From Acidobacteriota bacterium (GTDB lineage Bacteria > Acidobacteriota > Terriglobia > Bryobacterales > Bryobacteraceae), in NCBI GenBank assembly GCA_026393985.1, contig JAPKZB010000093.1, forward strand, positions 1-58,281: a stretch of DNA of 58,281 bases. Reading direction: 5' to 3'. Under the pieces are notes generated by a model. That model had not been told where the DNA came from, ran no database searches, and was given only the letters and a program-made list of their open reading frames with translations. The position numbers and the translations under genes were made by a program. Numbering within the stretch: the first letter of the stretch is position 1; each line of letters starts with the position of its first letter. Positions 40,136-49,622 of this stretch are shown one piece after another.

Positions 40136-42535
40136 GTGTATTGGCTTCGACTGGCCGTGTTGGCGGCCGCGATGGGCGTGGTGACGGGTGTTTTGTGGGG
40201 TCAGACGACGGCCTCCGTCAGTGGATTGGTGACGGACCCTTCGGGCGGCGCCGTGGCCGGGGCGCGGGTGGTGCTGCGGAATGCGTTGACGGGCTTTGAG
40301 CAGACGGCGGAGACGGGGCCGGACGGCAGCTTTCAACTGCTGAGTATCCCGCTGCGGACCTATGCATTGTCGGTGCGGGCGCCGGGGTTTGAGCCGCAGG
40401 AGCAGACGATCACCTTTGCCAACGCGGCGGCGCAGACGGTGGCGATCCGGTTGCGGCTGCAGACGGCGGAGACGTCGACGACGGTTTCGGCGTTTGAGAC
40501 GCTGAGTCTGGTGACGCCGGAGGATACGGGCACGCGGGGGCAGATTAATCAAAAAGAGATTGAGCGGCTGGCGCTATCGGTGGCCAACCGGGGGCTGGAG
40601 GCGGTGGTGCAGACCTTTCCGGGCTTTGCGCAGAGCGCCAACGGATCGATCCATCCGCGCGGAGCCCATACGCAGATGTCGTTTCTGATTGACGGCATGC
40701 CGATTACGGACCAGTTAACGGGGGCGTTCGCTAACGCGGTGGACCCGAACATTGTGCAGAACGTGGAGATTTTCACGGGCAATATTCCGGCCGAGTTCGG
40801 GGCGAAGGTGGCGGCGGTGATCAACGTGAATACGAAGTCGGGGCTGGGGGTGGACCGGCCGTTGACGGGGAGCACGGCGGTGAGCGCGGCGGGCTACGAT
40901 ACGGTGGGACAGGTGACGCAGTTGGCGGGGCGGAGGAACCGGCTGGGTTATTCGGGTTTGCTGAACACGATGAAGTCGAACCGGTATCTGGACTCGGTTT
41001 CGCTCGACAATCTGCACAACGGGGGGAACTCGTCGCGGGGCTTTCTGCGGCTGGATTATCAGGCGAGCGACCGGGATGTGTTCCGGGTGAATTTCCTGCT
41101 TGGGCGGGCGCCGTTTCAGTTGGCGAACCTGCGCAGCCAGCACGCCAACGGGATGAACCAGCGGCAGGAGTTGGGCGATTTTTCAACGGCGTTCAACTGG
41201 GTGCGGACGCTCGATGCGGCCTCCACCTACGAGATGAACTACTCGGTGCGGACGTCGAGCGCGCGGCTGCGGCCGAGCGCGGGGGATACGCCGGTGACGG
41301 CGACGCAGGACCGGCGGCTGACAACGGTGACGCTGACGCATCGCTACGCCACCGTGCGGGGGCGGCACAACATTCGAGGCGGGATTGATGTGCAGCGGAT
41401 TCCTCTGCGGGAGCGGTTTTCATTCGGCATCACGGACCGGGGATTCAACGACCCCGGCAGCGAGGAGTACCTGGCGACGCTGGCGCCGTTTGACCTGGCG
41501 CGGGGCGGGCGGCTGTTTCAGTTTGCCGAAGGGGGCACGGGCGGGTTTTATTCGGGCCACCTGCAGGATTCGATCAAACTGGGCGATTTTCAGGTTTCGC
41601 TGGGGCTGCGCTATGACGTCTACCGGTTTCTGGTGGACGAGACGGCGTGGCAGCCGCGGGTGGGGGCTTCCTACCACGTGAAGCGGACGGGGACGGTGTT
41701 CCGGGCATCCTACAACCGGCTGCTGCAGACGCCGCAGAACGAGAATCTGTTGGTTTCGAGTTCGGAGAAGAGCCAGGTTCTGGTGGACCCGGAGATTCGG
41801 GGCGCGGGCGGGGCGCCGCGGATACGGCCCGAGCGGCAGAACCTGATGGAGGTGGGGGTGCAGCAGTCGTTGGGGCGCCGGTTTAGCGTGAACTCGTCGT
41901 TCTACCACAAGAACGCGCGGAATCAGCAGGACGTGAATAACTTCTTCAACACGCCGATTGTGTTTCCGCTGCAGTTGTCGGCGATCCGGGTGAACTCGGT
42001 GGAGAGCCGGCTGGTGATGACGCCGTGGAAGGGGCTTTCCGGCAGCCTCGCGACGACGCATGCGCGGGCGGTTTCGACGCCGCCGTTCGTGGGCGGTCTT
42101 TACCTGGGCAACGGGAACGTGACGTTGTTGAACGAGGGGCCGTTTGTGATTGACCACGACCAGAAGCTGAGCCTGCAGGGCGTGATGAACTACGCGCACC
42201 GGCGGGGATTCTACGCGACGCTGTCGCTGCGGCACGACAGCGGGCTGGTGACGGGCGGGGCGGACCCGGCGGTGGTGCGGGCGGATCCGGACTACGCGGA
42301 TCTGCTGCCGTACGTGAATCTGCTGAGCGACCCGCCGCGGACGAAGCCGCGGACGATTGCGGATGTGGTGGTGGGTTATGAGCGGGTGCGGCGGGAGCGC
42401 AAGCTGTGGGACTTCAACGTGCAGGTGACGAACGTGACGAACCAGACGGCGCTGTTCAATTTCCAGTCGGCGTTTGTGGGGACGCGGGTGGTGCAGCCGC
42501 GGACGGTGGGGGCGCGGCTGCGGTTTTTTTTCTAG
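40136..42535 (+). CDS. Oar-type TonB-dependent outer-membrane receptor
   Basis: 799 residues from GTG 40136, chosen because GAGAGG lies 6 bp upstream and the signal peptide (LRLAVLAAAMGVVTGVLWG) then begins correctly; a TTG 24 bp earlier is possible. After the leader comes a carboxypeptidase-regulatory domain (VSGLVTDPSGGAVAGARVV, PDGSFQLLSIP), a plug (HPRGAHTQMSFLIDGMP), and a large beta-barrel ending RLRFFF. Such receptors are expanded in Acidobacteria and take up large substrates or act in surface functions. The substrate is unknown; the stop is 9 bp from the convergent DUF1501 gene. Confidence 0.9.
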   Translation: MYWLRLAVLAAAMGVVTGVLWGQTTASVSGLVTDPSGGAVAGARVVLRNALTGFEQTAETGPDGSFQLLSIPLRTYALSVRAPGFEPQEQTITFANAAAQTVAIRLRLQTAETSTTVSAFETLSLVTPEDTGTRGQINQKEIERLALSVANRGLEAVVQTFPGFAQSANGSIHPRGAHTQMSFLIDGMPITDQLTGAFANAVDPNIVQNVEIFTGNIPAEFGAKVAAVINVNTKSGLGVDRPLTGSTAVSAAGYDTVGQVTQLAGRRNRLGYSGLLNTMKSNRYLDSVSLDNLHNGGNSSRGFLRLDYQASDRDVFRVNFLLGRAPFQLANLRSQHANGMNQRQELGDFSTAFNWVRTLDAASTYEMNYSVRTSSARLRPSAGDTPVTATQDRRLTTVTLTHRYATVRGRHNIRGGIDVQRIPLRERFSFGITDRGFNDPGSEEYLATLAPFDLARGGRLFQFAEGGTGGFYSGHLQDSIKLGDFQVSLGLRYDVYRFLVDETAWQPRVGASYHVKRTGTVFRASYNRLLQTPQNENLLVSSSEKSQVLVDPEIRGAGGAPRIRPERQNLMEVGVQQSLGRRFSVNSSFYHKNARNQQDVNNFFNTPIVFPLQLSAIRVNSVESRLVMTPWKGLSGSLATTHARAVSTPPFVGGLYLGNGNVTLLNEGPFVIDHDQKLSLQGVMNYAHRRGFYATLSLRHDSGLVTGGADPAVVRADPDYADLLPYVNLLSDPPRTKPRTIADVVVGYERVRRERKLWDFNVQVTNVTNQTALFNFQSAFVGTRVVQPRTVGARLRFFF

Positions 42536-42544
42536 GCTGGCCGG

Positions 42545-43888
42545 TCAGGCGAGGAGGGGTTTGACGACCTGGCCGTGGACGTCGGTGAGACGGAAGTCGC
42601 GGCCGGCGTGGCGGTAGATGAGGCGGGTGTGGTCGAAGCCGAGGCAGTGGAGGATGGTGGCGTGGAAGTCGTGGACGTGGACGGGATTTTCCGCGATTTC
42701 GATGCCTAACTCGTCCGATTGGCCGTAGACGATGCCGGGCTTGATGCCGCCGCCGGCGAGCCAGGAGGAGAAGACTTTGTTGTAGTGCTCGCGGCCGTGC
42801 GGCGGGCCTCCCCACGGCGTGCGGCCGAATTCGGTGGTCCAGACGACGAGCGTATCGTCGAGCATGCCGCGGGATTTGAGGTCTTTGATGAGGCCCGCAA
42901 TGGGCTTGTCGACGTTTTTGGCCAGCGGGATCATGTTGTTGATTTCGCCGTGGACGTCCCAGTTGTTGGACGAGCCCGTATCGATGAGTTCGATGAAGCG
43001 GACGCCCCGTTCGGCCAGGCGCCGGGCGACGAGGCACTGCCAGCCGAAGCCGGAGGTCTGGCCGCGTTCGAGACCGTAGAGCTGCATGGTGGCGTCGGAT
43101 TCCTGTGCGAAATCGAAGACGGCGGGCATTTCGCTCTGCATGCCGAAGGCGGTTTCAAAGCTCTGGAGGCGGGCGGCGAGGGCGGGGTCGCCGGGGCGGG
43201 CGGCCTGGTGCTGCTGGTTCAGGCGGGCGAGCAGGCCGAGTTCGAGCGACTGGATCTTTTCGCTGGGGGCGCGGCGGGCGAGGTCGGCCACAGGCTGGGC
43301 GCCGCCGACGATGCGGGTGCCGGCGTGGGCGCCGGGAAGAAAATCGGAGGACCAGACCTGGGCGCCGGCGTAGGGGAGGACGGGGGCCAGGGCGATGAAG
43401 CTGGGGAGGTTTTTGTTTTCCGTGCCGAGCCCGTAGCTGACCCAGGAGCCGATGGAGGGGCGCTTTACGGTGACCGAGCCGGTGTGCATGCCCATGGTGG
43501 CCTGGAAGTGGTCGTTGTGGTCGGTATGGAGAGAGCGGATGACGCAGAGGTCGTCGACGATGCCGGCCATCTCCGGGAACAGGTCGCTGACGGCGGTGCC
43601 GCAGCGGCCGTGGCGCCGGGAGCCCCAGGTGGAAGGGAGAATGACGCCGCCTTTTTTGCCGTAGGTCTTCTTGCTGGCGGCGGCTTCGACGAGGGCGGGT
43701 TTGGGATCGAAGGTATCGACGTGGGAGACGCCGCCGGTCATGTAGAGGAAGATGACGCGCTTGGCTTTGGCGGGGAAGTGGGGCTGCCTGGGGGCGAGGG
43801 GGTTGGCGAGCAGGTCCTGCACGACGGCGGGCAGGAGGGCGGAGGCGCTGAAGAGGGAGCGGAGGAGTTGGCGGCGGGGCAGGGTCAT
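42545..43888 (-). CDS. DUF1501 protein (sulfatase-fold, Tat-exported)
   Basis: 447 residues from ATG 43888 (MTLPRRQLLRSLFSAS, twin-arginine-like leader). The alkaline-phosphatase/sulfatase-like fold shows FLYMTGGVSHVDTFDPKP with metal-type His and Asp, and TLVVWTTEFGRTPWGG, both hallmarks of DUF1501. Its start is 10 bp after the stop of the PSD1-cytochrome gene: the two are nearly always paired in Planctomycetes and Acidobacteria and are expected to work on polysaccharide- or sulfate-related substrates, although this is unproven. Confidence 0.92.
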   Translation of the reverse strand: MTLPRRQLLRSLFSASALLPAVVQDLLANPLAPRQPHFPAKAKRVIFLYMTGGVSHVDTFDPKPALVEAAASKKTYGKKGGVILPSTWGSRRHGRCGTAVSDLFPEMAGIVDDLCVIRSLHTDHNDHFQATMGMHTGSVTVKRPSIGSWVSYGLGTENKNLPSFIALAPVLPYAGAQVWSSDFLPGAHAGTRIVGGAQPVADLARRAPSEKIQSLELGLLARLNQQHQAARPGDPALAARLQSFETAFGMQSEMPAVFDFAQESDATMQLYGLERGQTSGFGWQCLVARRLAERGVRFIELIDTGSSNNWDVHGEINNMIPLAKNVDKPIAGLIKDLKSRGMLDDTLVVWTTEFGRTPWGGPPHGREHYNKVFSSWLAGGGIKPGIVYGQSDELGIEIAENPVHVHDFHATILHCLGFDHTRLIYRHAGRDFRLTDVHGQVVKPLLA

Positions 43889-43898
43889 GGGATATACC

Positions 43899-46232
43899 TC
43901 AATCGACAAAGAAGAATTCGTTGCTGGACAGGAGGACGCGCATATAGCTGGTCCACGATGCGCGGGCTTCTAGCTGGCCGGTGGTTTGGGCGAGGAAGCG
44001 GGCGGCCAGCTGCTGTTCGGCGGGGGTGGGGGCGCGGTGAAAGAGCAGTTGGTGGGCGAGGCGGATACGCCCGGCGGTGGTGGGTTCGGCCATGCCGACG
44101 CGGACGGCGAGGGCGTCGGCCTGTTTTTGGACGAACTCGTTGTTCATGAGATAGAGCGCCTGGGTGGCGCTGTTGTTGGCGGCGCGAACGGCGGTGCCGG
44201 CGTTCGAATCGGCGCCGTCGAACAGGTCGAGATAGGCGTGGGGCCGGAAGCGCTGCTGGAAGAGATAGACGCTGCGCTTGTTGTGGTCGAAGGCGGCGGG
44301 GTCGGCGACGAAGGGGCGGTGCTGGGTTTGGACGTAGCTGGCGCGGGGGGCGAAGGGGTGGGGTCCGCCGGGGACGGGATCGAGGTTACCGCTGGCGAGG
44401 AGCATGGAGTCGCGGATCTCTTCGGCGGTGAGGCGGCGGCGATCGAAGCGCCAGTAGGTTTCGTTTTTGGGGTCTTTGATGGCGTTGGCTTCGGCGTGGC
44501 CGGAGGCGCCTTGCCAGGCGCGGGAGAGGAGGATCTGTTTATGGAGCTTCTTGAGGCTCCAGCCGTTTGCGAGGAGGTCGGCGGCGAGGTGGTCGAGGAG
44601 TTCGGGGTGGGTTGGTTTTTCGCCGCGGGCGCCGAAATCGTTGGGGGTGTTGACGATGCCACGGCCGAAGTGCCAGGTCCAGACGCGGTTGGCGAGGACG
44701 CGGGCGGTGAGGGGATTGGCGGGATCGGTGATCCAGTTGGCGAGGAGGTCGCGGCCGCTGCCGGGGTGGGCGGGGGGGACACGCTGGCCGCCGAGGATGG
44801 TGAGGAAGCCGCGGGGGACTTCGGGGCCGAGGGTGGCCGGGTCGCCCTTGACCATGACTTTGGCGTTGACGGGAGTGGCTTCCGAGACGGCGTAGGCCAT
44901 GGGGAGGTCGGGCCAGGAGCCGCGGATCTGGAGGAGTTCGGCCTGGGCCTCGAGGAAGGCGAGGCGTTGGGGGGCAGGCGATTTGGGGTCTTTGCCTTCG
45001 CCTTTCTTGACGATGCGGTAGGCGGCGACCATGCGCTCCTGCTGTTTGCGGAGGCGTTCGGAATCTTTGGGGTCGAGCGCGGCGAAGCCGTCGAGGTATT
45101 GATGGTGTTCGAGGCCGGCCCAGGCGTATTTGCTGCTTTTGAAGATGCCGGCAAGGGCGTAGTAGTCGGCGGTGGGGATGGGGTCGAACTTGTGATCGTG
45201 GCAGCGGGCGCAGCCGACGGTGAGGCCGAGGGCGACTTTGCCGAGGTTGTCGATGGTGTCGTCGATGGTGAGGTAGAACTCGCCTTCGGTTTGGCCGAAG
45301 CGGCGGGAGTTGGCGAGGTAGCCGGTGGCGATGACCTTGTCGTGGCGGTCCTCTGCGTTCTGGTGGGGCAGGATGTCGCCGGCGAGCTGTTCGCGGAGGA
45401 AATCGTGGAAGGGTTTGTCCTGCTGGAAGGAGCGGATGACGTAGTTGCGGAAGCGGTACATCTCCGGGACGGGATAGTCGGAGGCGTCGCCGGCGGTGTC
45501 GGCGTAGCGGACGACGTCGAGCCAGCGGCGGCCCCAGTGTTCGCCGTAGGCGGGGGAGGCGAGGAGGCGGTCGAGGAGCTTGGAAAAGGCTTGGGGGGAG
45601 TTGTCGGCGAGGAAGGCGGCGGTTTCCTGCGGGGTGGGGGGTAGGCCGGTGAGGTCGTAGGTGGCGCGGCGGAGGAGGGTGAGCTTGGAGGCGCGGGGGA
45701 GGGGCTTGATCTGCTTTTCGTCGAGCTTGGCTTTGAGGAAGCGGTCGATGGGATTTTGGTTCCACTCGGGGTCGGCGATGGCCGGGGGGGCGGTGGCACG
45801 GAGGGGTTGGTAGGCCCAGTGTTTCTTCTCTTTTTCCCAGTCGTAGGCGGGTTTGGCGGCGGCGATGGCGCCGCCGGTGCGCGGGTCCGGGGCGCCCATT
45901 TCGACCCAGGCGACGAAATTGGCTACCTGGTCTTTGGGCAGCGGGTTGCCGGGGGGCATTTTGAGGTCTTTGTGGGTGCCTTGAATAACCTTGATGAGGA
46001 GGCTTTCCTGGGGCTTACCGGGGACGACGGCGGGGACGACGCTGCGGCCGCCCTGGCGGGTGGCTTCGCGGGAGTCGAGATAGAGGCCGCCTTCGGCCTG
46101 TTTGAGTTTGGCGCTGTGGCAGCCGTAGCAGCGGGCGGCGAGGACGGGGCGGATCTTCGCTTCGAAGAACTCGACGTCTTCGGCAGCTGGCAGGAGGGCC
46201 GCGGCACTCAGGATCAACAGAAGGGGACGCAT
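43899..46232 (-). CDS. PSD1/planctomycete cytochrome c domain protein (DUF1549-DUF1553)
   Basis: 777 residues from ATG 46232; a GTG just upstream is also in frame. A signal peptide (PLLLILSAAALLPAAED) is followed by a planctomycete-type cytochrome c segment with CYGCHSAKL (residues about 35-43), then DUF1549 (with the conserved CARCHDHKFDPIPTADY) and DUF1553 (VWTWHFGRGIVNTPNDFG, ending LSSNEFFFVD). One to two haems are predicted from the CxxCH motifs. It is translated just ahead of DUF1501, forming a standard two-gene secreted unit. Confidence 0.93.
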   Translation of the reverse strand: MRPLLLILSAAALLPAAEDVEFFEAKIRPVLAARCYGCHSAKLKQAEGGLYLDSREATRQGGRSVVPAVVPGKPQESLLIKVIQGTHKDLKMPPGNPLPKDQVANFVAWVEMGAPDPRTGGAIAAAKPAYDWEKEKKHWAYQPLRATAPPAIADPEWNQNPIDRFLKAKLDEKQIKPLPRASKLTLLRRATYDLTGLPPTPQETAAFLADNSPQAFSKLLDRLLASPAYGEHWGRRWLDVVRYADTAGDASDYPVPEMYRFRNYVIRSFQQDKPFHDFLREQLAGDILPHQNAEDRHDKVIATGYLANSRRFGQTEGEFYLTIDDTIDNLGKVALGLTVGCARCHDHKFDPIPTADYYALAGIFKSSKYAWAGLEHHQYLDGFAALDPKDSERLRKQQERMVAAYRIVKKGEGKDPKSPAPQRLAFLEAQAELLQIRGSWPDLPMAYAVSEATPVNAKVMVKGDPATLGPEVPRGFLTILGGQRVPPAHPGSGRDLLANWITDPANPLTARVLANRVWTWHFGRGIVNTPNDFGARGEKPTHPELLDHLAADLLANGWSLKKLHKQILLSRAWQGASGHAEANAIKDPKNETYWRFDRRRLTAEEIRDSMLLASGNLDPVPGGPHPFAPRASYVQTQHRPFVADPAAFDHNKRSVYLFQQRFRPHAYLDLFDGADSNAGTAVRAANNSATQALYLMNNEFVQKQADALAVRVGMAEPTTAGRIRLAHQLLFHRAPTPAEQQLAARFLAQTTGQLEARASWTSYMRVLLSSNEFFFVD

Positions 46233-46296
46233 CACGAGTTGTAAAAATCATATCCTGGGCGCAGCTTTCGCGCATCCGTTGGTCGAGGAAGGTGGC

Positions 46297-47229
46297 ATGC
46301 ACGAGAACACGGATCCAATCCACGAGCTGGTTCACTTATACGTAGACGGCGCGTTCAACCGGCGGGAGCTGGTGACGCGGGTAACCCGGTTACTGGGCAG
46401 TTCGGCGGCGGCGGTGGCGGCTTTAAGCGGCCTGGCGGAGTTGAAGGCGCAGGGGCCGGCGGCTTGTCCGGCGGGGGTGCGGGTGCCGGTGGACGCACCG
46501 GACATTGTGGCGCGGGATATTGAGTTTGCGGGAGCGGAGTCGCCGATTTACGCCCATTTCGCCCACCCACTGAACATGGGAGGAACAGGGGGAGGAACAG
46601 GGGGTGCGCCGCAGCCGGGCTTGATTATCATCCACGAGAACCGGGGGCTGGTGGAGCACATCAAGGACGTCTGCCGGCGCGCGGCGCGGGCGGGATTTGT
46701 GGCGATTGCGCCGGACCTGCTTTCGCGGCAGGGCGGAGTGCAGGCCTTTGCGGAGCCGACGCAGCAGACGGCGGCGTATAACCGGACGACGGTGGAGCAG
46801 CGGCGGAGTGACCTGATTAGCACGCTCGACTACCTGAAGTTTTCGCCGTTGTGCCAGTTTGACCGGATCGGCGCGCTGGGGTTCTGCGCCGGGGGGGCGA
46901 ATGTTTGGGAGTTGGCCGTTTATCTCGAGGAGCTGGGGGTGGCGGTGCCGTTTTACGGGACGCCGCCGGCGGTGGAGGTGCTGCAGCGGATTCAAGCGCC
47001 GGTGCTGGCGATTTATGCCGAGCGGGACCGGGCACTGACGGCGCGGATGGCGCCGGTGCTCACCGAGTTACTCGCGCGGCAGAAGCGGTTCGGTTTCAGC
47101 GTGTATGAGGGCGTGGGGCATGCCTTCGTCAACGACACCGGCGCAAACTACAACGCCACCGCCGCGTGCGAAGCGTGGGCACAGGCGATGGCGTTCTGTA
47201 ACAAGTGGCTGCGAGCGCCGCGGGGGTAA
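46297..47229 (+). CDS. Dienelactone hydrolase family protein
   Basis: 310 residues from ATG 46297, preceded by AGGAAGG; an earlier TTG (46279) is less likely. The N-terminal 50 residues (LYVDGAFNRRELVTRVTRL, then SSAAAVAALSG) resemble the Tat-like leader seen on secreted members. The hydrolase core has LIIIHENRGL (oxyanion/Glu), GFCAGGANVW with nucleophilic Cys, IYAERDRAL with Asp, and GVGHAFVNDTG with His: the Cys-Asp-His triad is complete. Physiological substrate unknown. Confidence 0.92.
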   Translation: MHENTDPIHELVHLYVDGAFNRRELVTRVTRLLGSSAAAVAALSGLAELKAQGPAACPAGVRVPVDAPDIVARDIEFAGAESPIYAHFAHPLNMGGTGGGTGGAPQPGLIIIHENRGLVEHIKDVCRRAARAGFVAIAPDLLSRQGGVQAFAEPTQQTAAYNRTTVEQRRSDLISTLDYLKFSPLCQFDRIGALGFCAGGANVWELAVYLEELGVAVPFYGTPPAVEVLQRIQAPVLAIYAERDRALTARMAPVLTELLARQKRFGFSVYEGVGHAFVNDTGANYNATAACEAWAQAMAFCNKWLRAPRG

Positions 47230-47233
47230 GCGG

Positions 47234-49591
47234 CTAGAAGATCCAGTTCAGGCCAATGATCGGGAACAGACCGAGCTGCTCATTGGCCACGGGGCGGTTG
47301 GCGCGGCGGGCCCACTGGTAGCCGGAGATGTTCTCGCGGTTGATGACGTTCTGGGCGCCGAGGAAGACGAGGAGCGGTTTGTCGCGGAAGGTGAAGGTGC
47401 GGTCGACGCGAACGTCGATGCGGACGTAGGCGGGGACGCGGAGATCGTTGACGCGGGTGAGGTCAAAGATGCCGCGGCGCTGCTGGGTGGAGAGCGTCGT
47501 ATTGAATGGGGTGTAGGGCCGGCCGGAGGTGACCGTGGTGCGGGCCGAAAACTCCCACTTTTTGTTCAGCCGGTAGCCGCCGACGGAGTTGAAGATGACG
47601 GGGAAGTCGTAAGTGGAAGGGCGGAGGACGCCGTCGAGACCGGCCTGGCGGGCGCGGCTGATGGAGAGGTTGGCGTTGCCGAACCACTTGGCGCCCCACT
47701 TCTTTTCGGCAAACAGTTCGACGCCGCTGGCGCGGCCGCGGCCGGCACTGGTGAGCGGGAAGAGGATATCGCGGATCTGGAAGGTGTCGCCGACGCTGGC
47801 GAGCGAGAGCGAGGGGAACTGCGTGGAGACGGGGTAGTCCTTGTAGTCCTTCATATACGTCTCGACCGTGAAGCGGAGCGAGGCGCTGGGGATGTAGGTG
47901 AAGCCGGTGACGACGTGCTGGGCGCGAAAGGGGGTGAGGAAGCGGTTCTGCGGGAACGCGGCGAGGAAGAGGAACTGCGGCTGCTGGAAGTAGGTGCCGA
48001 AGCTGGCGCGCCAGGAGAGCTTGTCGGTGATGCGGTAGCTGAGGCCGGCGCGGGGACTGAAGCGGGTGCGGGCGATGAACTGATAGTTGTCGATGCGGCC
48101 GCCCCAGGTGAGATTCCACCGGCTGTTCAGGTTGCGGCTGCTCTGGACGTAAGCGCTCGACTGGCGGGCGGAGAACTGCTGCCGGATGTCGAAGGGGTTG
48201 ACGTCGCGGGCGGTGCTGTACGGGCTATCGGTGCCGAAGGGGGAGGCGGCATTGTAGTTGACCCGGAAGAGCTTGAAGCTGCCTCCGGCTTGGAGCTTAT
48301 CGAGCATCGGGACATAACCGGTGTAGTCGTATTTGAGGGTGGTTTCGCCTTCGCGGGAGTTTTCGCGGAAGACGGTGGGGCTGGAGGCGATGAGGTTGGG
48401 GATGTTGGCCGTGGCCGGGGGAATGCCGTTGCGGATGAGGTCGCGGACGGACTGGTCGACGCGGGCTTCCGAGTGGGTAATGCCGAGCAGGCCGACGCCG
48501 CGGGCGCCGTAGAGGCGCTGCCAGTTGAAGCCGTTGGCGCTGCGCCAGCCGCCGTAGCGGATATCGAGATTGTTGAGCTCCTCTTCGTCGAAGGTGGCTT
48601 TGCGCTCCTTCTCTTCGCGGAGACCGAGGCGGATGTCGTCCGAGCCGGAGATGGAGACGGCCCAGATGCGGTCGCGGGGGGTGAGGTCGTAGAGGACTTT
48701 GGCGTTATAGGTGTAGAGGACGGGGACGCCGCCGATGCCGATGTCCTTGGTGAACAGGTCGAGATAGCTGCGGCGGGCCGAGACGATCCATGAGCCTTTG
48801 CCTTTGTTGAGTGGGCCTTCGACGATGCCGCCGATACCGGGGTCGCCGGCGGTGATGCGGCCGCGGAGGCGGTCGCGGGCGCCTTCGGTCTGGGCGACCT
48901 GGAGGACGCTGGAGGTGCGGTTGATGAACGGCGCGGGCTGGCCGCCGGTGAGGAAGGTGACGTCGCGGATGAGCTGGGCGTCGAGAATGCTGGTGGTGCC
49001 GCCGGCGGAGGCGAAGTTGGCAAAGGCGTTGATGTTGGGAATTTCGATGTTGTCGACGATGAAGAGGTTTTCAAGGGGGCTGCCGCCGCGGACGATGATG
49101 TCGTTGCGGAAGTCGTTGGCGCCGATGGCGACGCCGGGCAGCAGCTGGACGTAGCGGGAGACGTCCTGGCGGGCGCCGGCGGCCTTGAAAAGCTCTTCGG
49201 TTTGAATGACGTAGCTGGAACTCTTAATCTCCTCGGGGGCGACGAAGACGGATTCGGTGACGGTGAGGGTTTGCTGCAGAGCGCCGGCGGCGGCGAGGCT
49301 GACTTCGACCTTGCCTTCGAGACCGGCGCGGACGGTGACGACGGAGCTGCGGATGGGGGGCTGGCCGGGGGCGGTGATGTCGAGCTGATAGTCGCCGGGG
49401 CGGAGGTCCGGGAAACGGAACAGGCCGCGGTCGTTTGAGGTGGTGCAGCGGGAGGAGTCCACGATGCAGACTTTGACCTGCGGCGCGGGCTGGCCCTGGG
49501 GGGTGGTAACGGTACCAAGGAGGCCGCCGACGCCGGTGGTGTCCTGGGCGGCAAGGGAAAGGCTAAGCGACAGCAGGAGAAGATAACGCAT
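47234..49591 (-). CDS. Oar-type TonB-dependent receptor
   Basis: 785 residues with a signal peptide (LLLLSLSLSLAAQ). The N-terminal carboxypeptidase-regulatory domain (GTVTTPQGQPAPQVKVCIV, ND RGLFRFPDLRPGDYQLD) is followed by a plug (NDIIVRGGSPLENLFIVDN) and barrel. Two Cys in the N-domain (about 42 and 49) could form a disulfide, unusual for this family. The barrel ends ...IIGLNWIF with a C-terminal Phe. It is convergent with the dienelactone hydrolase, 4 bp apart, and upstream of it lies an amidohydrolase, so the cluster may import and hydrolyse a common substrate. Confidence 0.9.
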   Translation of the reverse strand: MRYLLLLSLSLSLAAQDTTGVGGLLGTVTTPQGQPAPQVKVCIVDSSRCTTSNDRGLFRFPDLRPGDYQLDITAPGQPPIRSSVVTVRAGLEGKVEVSLAAAGALQQTLTVTESVFVAPEEIKSSSYVIQTEELFKAAGARQDVSRYVQLLPGVAIGANDFRNDIIVRGGSPLENLFIVDNIEIPNINAFANFASAGGTTSILDAQLIRDVTFLTGGQPAPFINRTSSVLQVAQTEGARDRLRGRITAGDPGIGGIVEGPLNKGKGSWIVSARRSYLDLFTKDIGIGGVPVLYTYNAKVLYDLTPRDRIWAVSISGSDDIRLGLREEKERKATFDEEELNNLDIRYGGWRSANGFNWQRLYGARGVGLLGITHSEARVDQSVRDLIRNGIPPATANIPNLIASSPTVFRENSREGETTLKYDYTGYVPMLDKLQAGGSFKLFRVNYNAASPFGTDSPYSTARDVNPFDIRQQFSARQSSAYVQSSRNLNSRWNLTWGGRIDNYQFIARTRFSPRAGLSYRITDKLSWRASFGTYFQQPQFLFLAAFPQNRFLTPFRAQHVVTGFTYIPSASLRFTVETYMKDYKDYPVSTQFPSLSLASVGDTFQIRDILFPLTSAGRGRASGVELFAEKKWGAKWFGNANLSISRARQAGLDGVLRPSTYDFPVIFNSVGGYRLNKKWEFSARTTVTSGRPYTPFNTTLSTQQRRGIFDLTRVNDLRVPAYVRIDVRVDRTFTFRDKPLLVFLGAQNVINRENISGYQWARRANRPVANEQLGLFPIIGLNWIF

Positions 49592-49622
49592 TCGTCTTTT
49601 CGGTTGGATGATGGCGCGGGGG